Origin: Siphonodentalium dalli | Lineage: Eukaryota > Mollusca > Scaphopoda > Gadilida > Siphonodentaliidae | Length of the DNA stretch: 64,000 nt | Direction of reading: 5' to 3' | Assembly: GCA_032622095.1 (NCBI GenBank) | Contig: CP136069.1 | Coordinates: 85,644,958-85,708,957, forward strand | Part shown: piece after piece, positions 34,246 to 45,865 of the stretch | How the letters are laid out: each line of letters starts with the position of its first letter | Numbering within the stretch: position 1 is the first letter of the stretch | The notes under the pieces: model-generated | Seen by the model: the letters and a program-made list of their open reading frames with translations, nothing else | Database searches by the model: none | Told to the model about the DNA's origin: nothing | Made by a program: the position numbers and the translations under genes

Positions 34246-35087
34246 TGTCTGAGACTCAAATAATATTTTATATTTGGCCTTATGTACAAACCAGAGCTTT
34301 AAAAAAATTATAGTTATTGCTTGTTCTGTACCTGTTACACAGGCATTCATGAATTGATAGAGATAGATCAAGGTATGGTGGAGACTTATTAATTCCTCAA
34401 GGTGCATGGTCTATTAATTAGATCAGTTCTGGGCTATCTGTTATAATCTGACACATATTCCATGAGAAACATTTCTATCTTATTAGTTCATTTTGTAAAG
34501 CCTGGCTGTGCACAAAGCACTTGTTTGTGAAGGTACACAGCCTAATGATAGGTACTGCTATTACTAATGTTTACATTGTCAAAGCCCTGTGGATACACAC
34601 ATACTGCTGTAAGAGCGCTCAAATTCGTTTGGATAAAATGACTTGTGGGACAGGCAACGTTGACTTTGAATATTGATTGAAGAGCTTCTTCTTATACTCT
34701 AGTTTTCGTTTAGATGTTTGACAGTGTTTGGATTTACTGGGATATATAAAAGTGTTTGTATTTCACAAGGCAAGGATAACTTAGTTCACATGAGGTTTGT
34801 AGTGTTTACCATACCATTTTGGATTGAATGACTTCTTGCACATGACAATCTGTATATGTTTGCTCTTGGATAAATTGTACTATGATACAATATAAAGAAT
34901 AATGATGCCCAATTCAATTTATATGTTTGACAGTTTGGTGTAAAAAATGATATAATAGATTTTAGCTCCATGTGTGTGTGTGTGTTTACTCAAATCACCA
35001 TTGATACTGACATATCATAGATTCAGGGACAAACATGCTGACTCTCTTAATAATAATAAATGTAAAATATTCTTCAGTAAATTAATT
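34246..35087. other. No recognised feature
   Basis: AT-rich, low-copy; a short TG run at 34973-34984 only. Confidence 0.5.
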
Positions 35088-35530
35088 TTTTATACCCCCA
35101 CTGGATTGTTTGGGGATATATTGGATTACATGATTCTGTCCATCTGTGAGTCCATCTGAACAGATATCTCAGTCATGATGGGTTGTCAGATCTGAATTAA
35201 ATTTGTTGAAGAGGTTGGCCATCAGGAGGCATTTCAAGAGAGCTGATGATGACTTTGTTAACTTTATCCTTTCTAGAGTTGTCCTCCTTTATTTATATGA
35301 AAGTTATGGTTCTATATAAGTTTGTGCAGATATCTCATCCATACCGGTAGTTTAGCAGTTCTCAATGATATTTTGTAAGGAGGTTTCCCCTCAGAAGTGC
35401 TCTCAAAATTTTCCATTCCAGAGTTATCCTTCTTTGTTTATTTGCCATAATCCCACTGGTTATATGATCTCAATGAAATTTGGATGTTCACTATCAGAAA
35501 GACTTGCGAAGAAATGTGGATTCCGTTCTG
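35088..35530 (+). repeat. Short pearl-like array (TATACCCCC start)
   Basis: Begins TATACCCCCACTGGATTG and GTCCATCTGTGAGTCCATC, then two to three degraded units with GATATCTCA and CAATGAAATTTGGATGTTCA. Resembles the array at 6120-6972 in the opposite orientation. Confidence 0.5.
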
Positions 35531-35919
35531 CCAATGTTTAAATTTGGCCACTCTTGTTTAATTATATTGTTGGGTTATTAAATTGGTCAGCTTTTTTGTA
35601 TCACAGAAATCTCAGTTTCTTATTCCTATAATTTTGAATAACTAATAATATTTCTCAAATTGAAATAACATATTTAAAAATTGCTATTGAATCTTAACAA
35701 TGATCACAAGGACTGAAAACTAATATTGTTATTTATTACAAGCCATGTGATTGGTCACAAGCCCGTTACATGTACCTTTAAGTTAAACTTTACTTCATTA
35801 GAAGGGATGTTCTTATACTGTAAGCAGTCGCTAACAGAGCGGGACCCCATGAATTCCTGTTAATTAATAGCGATAATCAGATCAATAAGATTAACAAACG
35901 TCCTACGACTTGAGGCTAT
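35531..35919. other. No recognised feature
   Basis: Low-copy AT-rich spacer. Confidence 0.5.
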
Positions 35920-36108
35920 TTAACCCCTTTGATGACAGGGGCTGCGCTGGTGCAGCATTAAAGATATTGTACCAGTGCATTCTCTTATATATGCAAGTCT
36001 CTCATAGGGAGTCTTGCTTATGTAATATAAGATATGGCACTGGCAAAGGTGAAGGTATATATATTTTTGGCCAATGTATTCAGGAAGCTGCAGTCATCGA
36101 AGGGTTAA
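35920..36108. mobile_element. TTAA-flanked foldback element (family C)
   Basis: TTAACCCCTTTGATGACAGG at the left and TGCAGTCATCGAAGGGTTAA at the right form inverted ends flanked by TTAA. The interior has the family core CAGTGCATTCTCTTATATAT and a complementary stretch. TTAA targets are used by piggyBac and Kolobok elements; which applies is unknown. Confidence 0.7.
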
Positions 36109-36365
36109 TGTAATTACATGTATTCTGTACTATAGCAGCATCTCAAAAATAACACAAGTAAATGAGTAGGAATGTACTAACAGTTAACTACTCATCAGCA
36201 TGTTTTCAGTCATCATAGTATCACCACAAATATATTTTTCTTCATATGGAAAATTTCACAGGCAAATGAGTGCAAAATTATTCCTTTTGCAGAAAACAAA
36301 AGCTACCAGTCACATTTGAAAACTAGCCAGGTCCGCCTACTTTGGGCAGAGATATGGTCCTTAAT

Positions 36366-36537
36366 TACAGTAATGTCCTAAATAATCGACTCCTTAACCA
36401 CAGCAGAATTATGGGTACCGGTAACTTTTCATGATTTAGTCGGAAATATGGCTTGTTGCCATTCATCGGAAAGCTCCTGAAAAGTTACACATAATTCTGC
36501 TGTGGTGAAGGAGTCGATTATTTAGGGCATTATTGTA
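36366..36537. mobile_element. Palindromic MITE (family 1, copy 4), internally deleted
   Basis: Both termini present (TACAGTAATGTCC and GGGCATTATTGTA), but the right arm lost its inner 45 bp, giving 172 bp. A small ACCGGT insertion lies in the left arm. Confidence 0.88.
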
Positions 36538-36782
36538 GTTCATATTTGTGAATTTTGATTGATAGCACATGTATTTGGCAACTTGGTTCGTGGGGGAATA
36601 TTTGGTATATCAGACTTACATGTGTAGCTACCAAAACTCGACCCTAGATATCTGATACAGTTCTTGTTCAATGAATCTTAGTGTGAAGTTAAATTCCAAT
36701 TTATTCAGTTGGGGGGGCAAGTTTAAATTCCAGGATGCAAGATCTGGGTGGATGTGTGGATCTGAGTGCCGATCACAGATTT

Positions 36783-36940
36783 TTCCAATGCCAAAGGGCA
36801 CCTCGCATATATAAGAGAATGCATTGGCCTAACAATATTTACCTTGATCTTGTGAGACAGTGCAGTCTCATATATATGTGAGACTCTCTATGGGAGACTC
36901 ACATATATAAGAGAATACACTGGCACAAGGTGTATCCTTG
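36783..36940. repeat. Family C core fragment
   Basis: Two palindromic stretches of CGCATATATAAGAGAATGCA type with AACAATATTTACCTTGATCT between; no clear TTAA ends. Confidence 0.6.
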
Positions 36941-37013
36941 TTTATTGAACATTTAGTTTCTGAAATAAGTTCCATAGCTACCACACAAACACACAAATCA
37001 TCTCTGCACCACC

Positions 37014-38157
37014 TTAACCCTTTCATGATGGGATTAGCGCTGGCGCAGCGTTAAGGAGCGCCCCCATAACCAATGTATGCTTTTGTATTATAACAACACA
37101 TGTTTACCCTCACAATATGAGAGATATGTTCGCATTATGAAAAAAATGTGGTTATAAAAAATAAAAACAACCATTTTCAAAAAAACACACTGCATTATCT
37201 AGACTATGAACCAAACTAGGGTATGCGCCAAGTCTACCATTTGAAATCATTACTGTCTGCGAGAAAATTAATGAAACATTTTGTATTTTATATTTTAGTT
37301 TTTTGGCAGCCATTTGCAGGACTATTTTTATCGGGTAATGTAACAAAACAACATAAAACAACATAAATATTATTCAACCACATTTCAATAATCTGGCAGA
37401 CATAAATACTCCATACTGTTTTATCTTTTCAGACATTATGTAGTTTTATGGTGTTCTGTAATGGCTGCGAAAAAAACTTATATATGCAATGAGAAATGTT
37501 ATATTTATTTTCTCACAGACAGACATGATTTCAGATGGTACTGAGCGCATACAATTAAAAAACAGGGGTTTTTTTTAACTACTTTTTTTTCATCATTCGT
37601 ACATATCTCTCATATTGTGAGGGTACAGAGTTGTTGTTATAGTACTATGACATACATTGGTTTATTATAAGGGATAATGATTTTTTCAATCAAATTGACA
37701 CTTTAAAATTTAGATTTTTTAGAAAATTCACAAATGGGGCAACTTTTAAGAGTCTCCCAGAGGGAGCCTCGCATATACAGTAATGCCCTAAATAATCGAC
37801 TCCTTAACCACAGCAGAATTATGGTAACTTTTCAGGATTTTGTCAGAAATATGGCTTGTTGCCATTCATTGGAAAGCTCTGTGAAAGCTTTCCGCTGAAT
37901 GGCACCAAGCCATATTTCCGACTAAATCCTGAAAAATTACCCATAATTCTGCTGTGGTTAAGGAGTCGATTATTTAGGGCATTACTGTACCTGTATAAGA
38001 GAATGCACTCGCTTACAAGATCAAGGTAAATTATGTTATGCCAATGTATTCTCTTATATGTGCGATGCTCCATATGGTAGACTCGCATATATAAGAGAAT
38101 GCATTGGCACAGGATTTTTCAAAAAATTTAATGAAGCTGTAGTCATGGAAGGGTTAA
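37014..38157. mobile_element. Large TTAA-flanked foldback element (family C) carrying a MITE
   Basis: TTAACCCTTTCATGATGGG at the left, GTAGTCATGGAAGGGTTAA at the right. Inside, a secondary inverted pair (CCTCACAATATGAGAGATAT at 37095 and ACATATCTCTCATATTGTGA at 37601) bounds 500 bp of unique sequence. Family core words lie near 37760 and 37990-38110. A family-1 MITE occupies 37776-37989. Confidence 0.65.
37776..37989. mobile_element. Palindromic MITE (family 1, copy 5) nested in a family C element
   Basis: TACAGTAATGCCCTAAATAA to GGGCATTACTGTA, 214 bp, full arms. It is inserted at a TA within the CGCATATA core, so it is younger than its host element. Confidence 0.9.
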
Positions 38158-38724
38158 GTCTGTAATGGATCAGAAGGAACAGCCCATTGTTATATCATGT
38201 CTTCTTAAACCAACTTTTAGAACTGACATCCTCAGCAAATCAATGTCCACTGTCATTCAAATAAAGGACACAATGTCTAAATAACGAAAGTGTGCCATTC
38301 AATACTGTAATATCGACCACTGCACATGCACACTACTCTGCTCACCTGACAAATCGTTAGGATACCATTTCAAGTGGCCGGTTTATAACGGCTTACTGGT
38401 CTTTCAAGAAAGTGATTCAGTTTGCGGCTTTAGTTTCTTCTCAATGAGAATACCGACGTATAGTGTTGTTTCTGTATCTGAGAATATTATTTATGGGATA
38501 TATGGGAGCAGAGTTCACTGCATGAATTTCTTGTGAGTTGCTAATTTTAAAGTGATATATTTATTTTTATATCTCAAATTTCAGCATGCAGATCCTGAGA
38601 AAAAAGTGACACATATACTTCTAACAGTTTATTTATGCCACGATAGATAGGTACTAGTAGATAACTTTATATAAACATCCAAGTGTGGACAGGTTGCAAA
38701 GAAATACATCATGACATTGACACA
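38158..38724. other. No recognised feature
   Basis: Low-copy spacer; no supported gene. Confidence 0.5.
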
Positions 38725-38930
38725 TTAACCCTTTCATGACTGGAGCTTCCTGAAAGTTTGGAAAAACCCGTGCCAATGCATTCTCTTATATATGCGAGTC
38801 ACTGTAAGCCAGTGTATTCTCTTTTATATGCAAGGCTCCTAAAGGAGACTCGCATACTAGTATATAAGAGAATGCACTAGCACATGATCTTTAATGCTGC
38901 ACAGCGCAGCTCCCATTGTGAAAGGATTAA
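38725..38930. mobile_element. TTAA-flanked foldback element (family C)
   Basis: TTAACCCTTTCATGACTGG start; CCATTGTGAAAGGATTAA end; interior TTCTCTTATATATGCGAGTC and complement. 206 bp. Confidence 0.75.
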
Positions 38931-39351
38931 GATATACATGTACTATGAAATATGGAAAACAATATATATATTTAATTATTACATAATCCTACCCCTTATT
39001 CCATTCAATAAACCCATTCAATAAATTATAATATAAAACGTTCGTTTAATAACGATGAATTTGAAAAGTTATGACATTAGTTATACGCCATTAAATACGC
39101 CAAAGAGTCTTTATTCATCTGGGACTATTTCTTTACGTGGGCAAACAATGCATATAGTTATATGAAATGTTGCATGCCTATGTTAGTTTCACGTCCCATT
39201 TGTTGATTTAAGTATGTTTTGTAGAGGTTTTGGATCATGTTATAAATAGAATCTACAACTCGTCCCCAGTTTATAGTGGAACGTACAAAACTCATCCAGT
39301 AAATTAGGTCTTCGGACCTCGCCAAAGGCTCAGTCCAATATATAGAGAATA

Positions 39352-39491
39352 CCTACGAGTTTTGGTTGAATACCCGAATTATCTCATGAGTGGGTGCAAG
39401 GAAGTACAGAATTTCCATGAGCGAGTGGAAATTCTGTACTTCCTTGCACCCACGAATGAGATAATCCGGGTATTCAACCAAAACCCGTAGG
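39352..39491. repeat. Isolated 140-bp palindrome
   Basis: Arms of about 65 bp: CCTACGAGTTTTGGTTGAAT through GGGTGCAAGGAAGTACAGAA, mirrored by TTCTGTACTTCCTTGCACCC through AACCAAAACCCGTAGG, with a 16-nt loop. No second copy in the window and no obvious target duplication. Confidence 0.8.
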
Positions 39492-40150
39492 TTTTCTTTT
39501 TATTATATGCGCTATAAACTGCACCAAAACTGCTAATTTTGTCCTACAGTTCACTTCAAATTGTTAGAAAGCTTCGACATTTGCATTTTGTTTACATTCC
39601 ATCAATTGATTTGCTCACCACCGAATGACAAATATCGAGCATAGCCGCCATAAGAAATAGTCCCCATTGTTTTATTCTGAAATGATGCGAGAAAATTAAT
39701 GTATATGTAATTTAGTGATAAGAATATATTAAAACAAATGAGTTAACAATTAAATAACAGTTTATGAACCATGAAAATCAATAATTAAAACAATAGTCCG
39801 GCTGTAATTGATACGCTTTGAAACTTAATGTGATTCGCCGCTATAAACCGGAAGTAATCTCCGAAAAAGTAATACTATTGTGTTATCCATCGAGTCGGTC
39901 AGTGTTATCCATCGAGTCGGTCAGTGTTATCCATCGAGTCGGTCCAGGCGATGGATATAACGCTCTACGCCACGGCAATTTCCCACTATTTAATGGGGAA
40001 GCATATAATAAAAATATATACATGTATATATATATATGTATATATCTATACAAGATAGATCCTGAGATGTCATGCCTTTCTGGCTGATAGGATAGATCTT
40101 TGTTTAAAAGTTAAAACACAAGTTACCTTTACGGCATATTAACGATTAAA
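39492..40150. other. Spacer with a three-copy 22-bp tandem repeat
   Basis: TTATCCATCGAGTCGGTCAG is repeated three times head to tail at about 39883-39943, and an AT microsatellite is at 40016-40050. No gene supported. Confidence 0.6.
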
Positions 40151-40686
40151 CTTTCGGGTTATTGTTACTCATAATAAATATAGAGATTAATATTATTCAC
40201 CATAAGGTATCTCACCTGTTCATCTCTTACAAGAATTCATACTCATATACTAAGACAGTTAGGCTTCCCTTGCTAAACTATAATCTCATAATAAATATAA
40301 TAAAATTTGTCAATTTCATTCCACTGTATAAATCCTGGCTTATTTAATTCTAACTGTGAATATACATGTAGATCATATCATGACTATGATCACATGGATT
40401 ATTTAAATAATATTTATAAATCTGACTTCTTGACCCAAAAAAATAACAACCAAACATTAGGATGTTACAGTAATGCCCTAAATAATCGACTTCTTAACCA
40501 CAGCAGAATTATGGGTAACTTTTCAGGATTTAGTCAGAAATATGGCTTGTTGCCATTCATCGGAAAGCTCTCAATGGCAACAAGCCATATTTCCGACTAA
40601 ATCCTGAAAAGTTACCCATAATTATGACTACTCTACTAAAATATGTATTTTAACAACCTTCACTTTCAATTGTCAACTAATTGGCT
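40151..40686 (+). repeat. Duplicated segment, copy 1 (MITE-occupied)
   Basis: Shares with 44461-44795 a long stretch including TTGTTACTCATAATAAATAT, TTCATTCCACTGTA, ATGGATTATTTAAATA, AACATTAGGATG and CTTCACTTTCAATTGTCAAC. This copy contains a MITE that copy 2 lacks. Confidence 0.75.
40466..40624. mobile_element. Palindromic MITE (family 1, copy 6), right end missing
   Basis: Left terminus intact (TACAGTAATGCCC). The right arm stops at ACCCATAAT, before the terminal 40 bp or so, yet abuts TA at the target. The empty site at 44648 reads AGGATGC-TA-TGACTAC, matching TA-flanked insertion. Confidence 0.88.
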
Positions 40687-40842
40687 TATGTCGCGGCCAA
40701 TGACTGATGTCAATTTGACTGATCAATAGTTCCATATCTTTTGACATCAATTTTCATAAAAATAACAATTTATATTCCTTTCTATAATTGCATAATCAGA
40801 TAACAATGTTAGCTCTACTCAGCCATACTAGTACCGGTATGT

Positions 40843-41605
40843 CTCATAGTACAGCACTGGTTGAGTAGGTTGTTGGACAATTTCCCAGACATAGCACAGC
40901 ACTGGTTGAGTAGGGTGTTGGGTCATTTCCCAGACATAGTACATCACTAGGTGAGTAGGGTGTTGGGTCATTTCCCAGACATAGTACAGCACTGGTTGAG
41001 TAGGGTGTTGGGTAATTTCCCAGACATAGTACAGCACTGGTTGAGTAGGGTGTTGGGTCATTTCCCAGACATAGTACAGCACTGGTTGAGTAGGGTGTTG
41101 GGTAATTTCCCAGACATAGTACAGCACTGGTTGAGTAGGGTGTTGGGTCATTTCCCAGACATAGTACAGCACTGGTTGAGTAGGGTGTTGGGTCATTTCA
41201 CAGACATAGTACAGCACTGGTTGAGTAGGGTGTTGGGTAATTTCCCAGACATAGTACAGCACTGGTTGAGTAGGGTGTTGGGTCATTTCCCAGACATAGT
41301 ACAGCACTGGTTGAGTAGGGTGTTGGGTAATTTCCCAGACATAGTACAGCACTGGTTGAGTAGGGTGTTGGGTCATTTCCCAGACATAGTACGGCACTGG
41401 TTGAGTAGGGTGTTGGATCTCAGACATAGTACGGCACTGGTTGAGTAGGGTGTTGGGTCATTTCCCAGACATAGTACGGCACTGGTTGAGTAGGGTGTTG
41501 TGTCATTTCCCAGACATAGTGCAACACTAGGTGAGTAGGGTGTTAGGTTATTACCCAGACATAGTGCAACACTAGGTGAGTAGGGTATTAGGTCATTCAT
41601 TACCC
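40843..41605. repeat. 45-bp minisatellite with 90-bp higher-order pattern
   Basis: About 17 head-to-tail units containing TAGTACAGCACTGGTTGAGT, AGGGTGTTGGGT and (C/A)ATTTCCCAGACA. In the middle the variant base alternates GGTCATTT/GGTAATTT, mostly unit by unit, making a 90-bp dimer. The edges are more diverged (CACTAGGTGAG). As 45 is divisible by three, both strands give open frames of repeating 15-residue peptides; there is no flanking gene structure, so I do not call a protein. Confidence 0.92.
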
Positions 41606-41631
41606 AGGGTAATATCCCAAGATGAGCTTTC

Positions 41632-42012
41632 AGATTAAATACATATTATGGACTTGTTCGGGTGCGTGAAATTGATAAGTTAATGCTCAAGCGCTATGCC
41701 AACCTGGAGAATGTAGCATTCTACTAACATCGCCGACAATTTCAAAGAAATCGACCATACCACTCCATAGAAAACATCGTCTGAACTATGCTCAATTGTA
41801 AATATTTAACTCTCGATTCGGGATGCAACTATCGGCGACAAACTAACACAAATGATTTCACCATCAAGAGTCATTGCATTTCATTAATATATAAGAATGG
41901 CGATGTGTGTTGTCATTTTGGATTAATAATCGTAAAAAATAACTACTTTGAGCAAGATTATTCTCAAGTTCTATTTGATCACCATACCAGAGTGTTTCAC
42001 ATCACTTTAACC
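41632..42012 (+). repeat. Dispersed repeat J, copy 2
   Basis: Longest copy, starting ACATATTATGGACTTGTTCG, so the family start includes this segment; shares all inner words with 33970-34245. Confidence 0.7.
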
Positions 42013-43652
42013 AATGGCTGCAAAAATGACTATTTTAGAAAATATAACGGTACATTTTCTTCCAGCATCAGTTTGCCCCACCAGCATCATAGCAATTCAG
42101 CAGGACCCACAAGCATCATAAGAAATTAACAGGACCACTTAACAAGCTGTGATAAAGTTTTCTTTCTGTCTTTATATTGATGTATTTATGTTGTCACATC
42201 TATAAATTAGCTTCATAGGAATCTACAGAACACCAGTGTCAAATAAAATCAATCAAAGCAGATCAGAGCTATTTAAAATGTAATTCCCAAGATCTGAGCA
42301 TTGTTCCAACAATTAAACCCAAATTTACATGAGACCCATACATGTATACAGTAAATTATCAAAGTAATAAACTCAAATTTACATGGGACCCATATACAGT
42401 AAATTATCAAAGTGATAACTTTCTACTACTTCATATACGCTTTCTAGACCAACAAAACTCTGCTTATGAATGTGGTACATATATATATAAAATAGCAGGA
42501 TCTGTCTTGTCTGTCTGTCTGGCTATTTCACCCAGACCCCTGGACCAAATTTGGTGTGGTGACTCGGGGTAACCTGCCGGATGTTATAATGGCGTTATTT
42601 TTACTAAATTTTGATTTTAAAAAATGAAATTTAAAAAAGAATACCGGTAAATAAAAGTTAAATTTGTTAAATTGTGCATCTAAATTTTTTTTTTTTTTTA
42701 TAATCATATTGTTTAAACAATTAAAATGTGCGCGACATGCACAAAGGGACTGGATAAAGGCTCTGTCTAAGATCAAAATGTGCGTGAAGTGGACCCCCTA
42801 CTGCACCCCAGGCCCATCCGACTCTGAATAAAGGTGGTTCAGCTAGTATAATATACATGTATTCTTCCTATCTCACCCGAAGATTAAAAAACTCATTGGT
42901 ACATTCAAGGTCAACAAAATAGACTGGTTTCTGTTTTCAAATGGGTATCATAACAAAACATTGTAAGACGATCAGCCACAATACATGTACAAGTTTGTCC
43001 AAATTAATCTTCCTGTGATTCAACCCACTGCCAGGGTATAATTACTTGAAAAAACAACAAATTCAAGCATTTCTGCTTAATAGGCACATTACATATTTGA
43101 GAAGGAGATTAGGAACCTGTTAGTAAATTACAGAGGGTATGTTTTTCATTAGGATAAAGATGTGGAATGTTGAGCCTGTAAATCAAGATCATTGAGTTCA
43201 ATGAAAGCTTGTTGGGTGCGGAGTAACTTTTGATCTGTCCATATGGTAAAATTAACTGCAGGTTAAATCAATTATAGTCATTGGATTGTTTTGTTATGGT
43301 CAATCAATGTGTACGCTCTGGGCATGTCCACAATCAGATTTGCACACGCCAGTACATGCCACAGTTTGAATAAAATACAAAGATGTTCATTTATTCAGAA
43401 CGGAATACATCGATGTTCATTTGTTTTGGAAGGCAAACGTTTATTTAAGGTATGATTGCACATATTGACCCGTTTTAACCACTGCCTGACTTGCATTTAT
43501 AAGAGATTAGGAGATAGTGGATTGTACAAGTACATGTATGTTGCTGCATGATAAGTTTCGGCTATGGAGACTTTTTCTTGTTTCTGAGATTTAAGGCATA
43601 CATGTACATGTTAATTGTGAGTACAATTGTTAAAGGTGGTCTCACTTCCTAA
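42013..43652. other. Low-copy spacer
   Basis: Includes a near-duplicated 50-bp segment (ACATGAGACCCATA and ACATGGGACCCATA with GTAAATTATCAAAGT) at 42327-42415, a CTGT microsatellite at about 42509-42525 and a poly(T) at 42687. No gene supported. Confidence 0.45.
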
Positions 43653-43998
43653 ACATGTTATATATTGTTTCCGGGGTATAAAATAATAAATATGAGTCAA
43701 AGACACCTTTCCAGAAATGCTTCTATCAATTAATATTGATTTTATATCAATATTTTCTTATATATGTATAGTGCAATAATCAAGTGGGACATTATTTCGT
43801 TACTATTTTTAGAAATAGTTATGCCGCATGCTACGCTCCTAACGAATACAAGCCGTAAAATGTCCCAAATTGATTATGTATATAATAATATACCAGAAAA
43901 TTCAAAATAAAATCAATATTAATTGATAGAAGTGTTTCTGGGCAGGGATCTTCGTTACATATTTATTATTTTTTACCCAGGAAACTATAACACATGTA
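43653..43998. repeat. Long imperfect palindrome of about 345 bp
   Basis: Left arm words ACATGTTATATATTGTTTCC, AATAATAAATATG, CTTCTATCAATTAATATTGA and AATCAAGTGGGACATT are mirrored in order by AATGTCCCAAATTGATT, TCAATATTAATTGATAGAAG, CATATTTATTATT and GAAACTATAACACATGT. Diverged arms suggest an old foldback element. Confidence 0.75.
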
Positions 43999-44024
43999 TA
44001 GGAAGAGATAGACCATCTTCTATA

Positions 44025-44165
44025 CTTAATACCCATTGATGAGTAGTTATCCCTTAGGAAATGTTCAGATGATAAGTTCAAATAAATTATCTGTTGTCTG
44101 CTTATTTTTTTCCCCTGAGGTCACCTCCAGATGTATAATAGACCATTCCAATGTATACTTTTTTA
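44025..44165 (+). repeat. Foldback family M fragment
   Basis: TAGTTATCCCTTAGGAAATG, TTCAGATGATAAGTTCAA and GAATGTATACTT-type end; inner palindrome partly lost. Confidence 0.5.
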
Positions 44166-44460
44166 TGAGAGTGTGAAAATATATTTAGTATTGTAAGGGT
44201 TAACATACCGGTGTCCTACGATTTTTCAATTTAATACAATCAACATTTTTCAGGTAGGTATCCTCATAAACCGTCTTCCCACACATAGCTGCCACCAATT
44301 TGGGCGAAGCTAAGAATCATTACCGACCACTTTTGGCATTTGACTGCTCCACTAATTACCGGGGTGACACCATGTTATAGGTAGTCAATTGCTTTAAGGA
44401 TACCGGCAGCTGTATTGTTTTCCATACACTAGTTAATTTTATGCATATCAACAAACAAAC
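44166..44460. other. No recognised feature
   Basis: Short low-copy spacer. Confidence 0.4.
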
Positions 44461-44795
44461 TTTTCGGTCATCGTTACTCATAATAAATATAAATTTGTCG
44501 ATTTCATTCCACTGTAAAAAATTTAATCCCGCCTTATATATTCTAACTGTGAATATAGATCATATCATGCCCATGATTACATGGATTATTTAAATATTAT
44601 TAATAAATCTGACTACTTGACCCAAAAAAACAACCAACATTAGGATGCTATGACTACTCTGCATTCAGTCTTCCTACAATAAAATATTTATTTAACAAAT
44701 CTTGGCATACACACATTGATAACTAAAAAAAAAAAAAATTCAATCTGCCAACACCGATTTTCAACCTTCACTTTCAATTGTCAACCAATTGGCTC
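44461..44795 (+). repeat. Duplicated segment, copy 2 (empty site)
   Basis: Paralogue of 40151-40686 without the MITE; the junction ATTAGGATGCTATGACTACT is the uninserted target. It has about 90 bp of extra sequence after the site. Confidence 0.75.
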
Positions 44796-44804
44796 TTAGG
44801 AAAT

Positions 44805-44905
44805 GTTCAGATAATAGGTTCAACAAACAGTCTTTTGTTGAACTTATTACCTGAACATGACACCTCCAGATGAATAATAGACCATTCCAATGTATACTTA
44901 TAATC
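44805..44905. repeat. Foldback family M copy
   Basis: AGGAAATGTTCAGATAATAG and TTCAACAAACAG are mirrored by TTTTGTTGAACTTATTACCT and GAACATG; followed by CCTCCAGATGAATAATAGAC. Confidence 0.7.
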
Positions 44906-45119
44906 AACATTTTGTCAGACTACATGTATCTTAGAAATTACAGACTTAAAGTCATTAGCTTCACTCCCGGTGGGCATATATTTGATGTCAGACAGAACTG
45001 TGCCCGATATACCACAAGAAAGGTCATAAAAAAATAGAAAGAAAACCCCAATGTGGCATATTATTAGTGCGGTACTCGCCCTGTATTAAATTGTTGAAAA
45101 CTGCGATCAGAGTAAGAAA

Positions 45120-45300
45120 TCTTCTCAGATACTAACACATTTTCGGAGCGAATCAGCGCGCGGAGTCTCATGGAATTATATTCGGAGGAAATCGGAACCA
45201 CCCGAATAACGACGATCGGCTGGCACGCACGACTGGGAGAACAGCCAAAACAAAGGCCGGCATGTCGATAACGAAAGTAGATTCAACAAAAAGAGAAAAA
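45120..45300. promoter_or_regulatory. CpG-containing unique stretch, possible promoter
   Basis: CpG density rises sharply (GAATCAGCGCGCGGAGTC, CGACGATCGGCTGGCACGCA) in otherwise CpG-poor DNA. No TATA, exon or donor could be tied to it. A minus-strand frame (45168-45368) has a hydrophobic N-terminal stretch but no other support. Confidence 0.2.
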
Positions 45301-45865
45301 AACAAACAAAATAATAGGGGGCCTATCATAGTTTTTGCATTCAAGTTTTCTAAGTAAAATGTCGACAATTATTTGGCAACTAACAAAGTTTTCACACTCT
45401 GTATATATATTTATATATATATGGAATTTTTGCAAATTTAGGAGAGAATGAGTACGTATTCACAGTGTGCAAAAGACGATTGGCACACCTCCGAAATTAT
45501 CCAGGTTCACCAATAATAAACAAATCTGGGAATTCTGCCTTCTAATCTAACGTCAACATATTTGGCCGAATACAAGGTGAAGTTATCTGCATGCGAATTA
45601 TTGACTTCTGTAAATGTAAATTATAAGCAATATTTCAATAATATTTGACATCACAATAGACCAATCGTGCTGAGCTAGATCGATTGGTCTTCCTGACACT
45701 GTTGTAAGAGATTTCTTGAATATTGAAATTTTGTTTGCTTGAAGATTTGTTCAAATTTATGATGAATATACCAGCAAAAAATTATACATTGTCTTTCATT
45801 AGTTTCAAAATTGTCTTTCATTAAGTTTCAAAATGAATAAGAATAATTTTTTTACAAAAAAATGG

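Noticed and set aside
40828-41448. 199-aa and 165-aa repeat proteins with a 15-residue period
   Set aside because: Direct consequence of a 45-bp minisatellite; open on both strands and no gene structure around it.
40843-41605. CRISPR-like regular repeats
   Set aside because: Units are contiguous 45-bp tandem copies without unique spacers, in a eukaryotic context.
45168-45368. Minus-strand frame with a hydrophobic, signal-like N-terminus
   Set aside because: No homologous family, no acceptor or donor context, and it overlaps a CpG-rich stretch better explained as regulatory.
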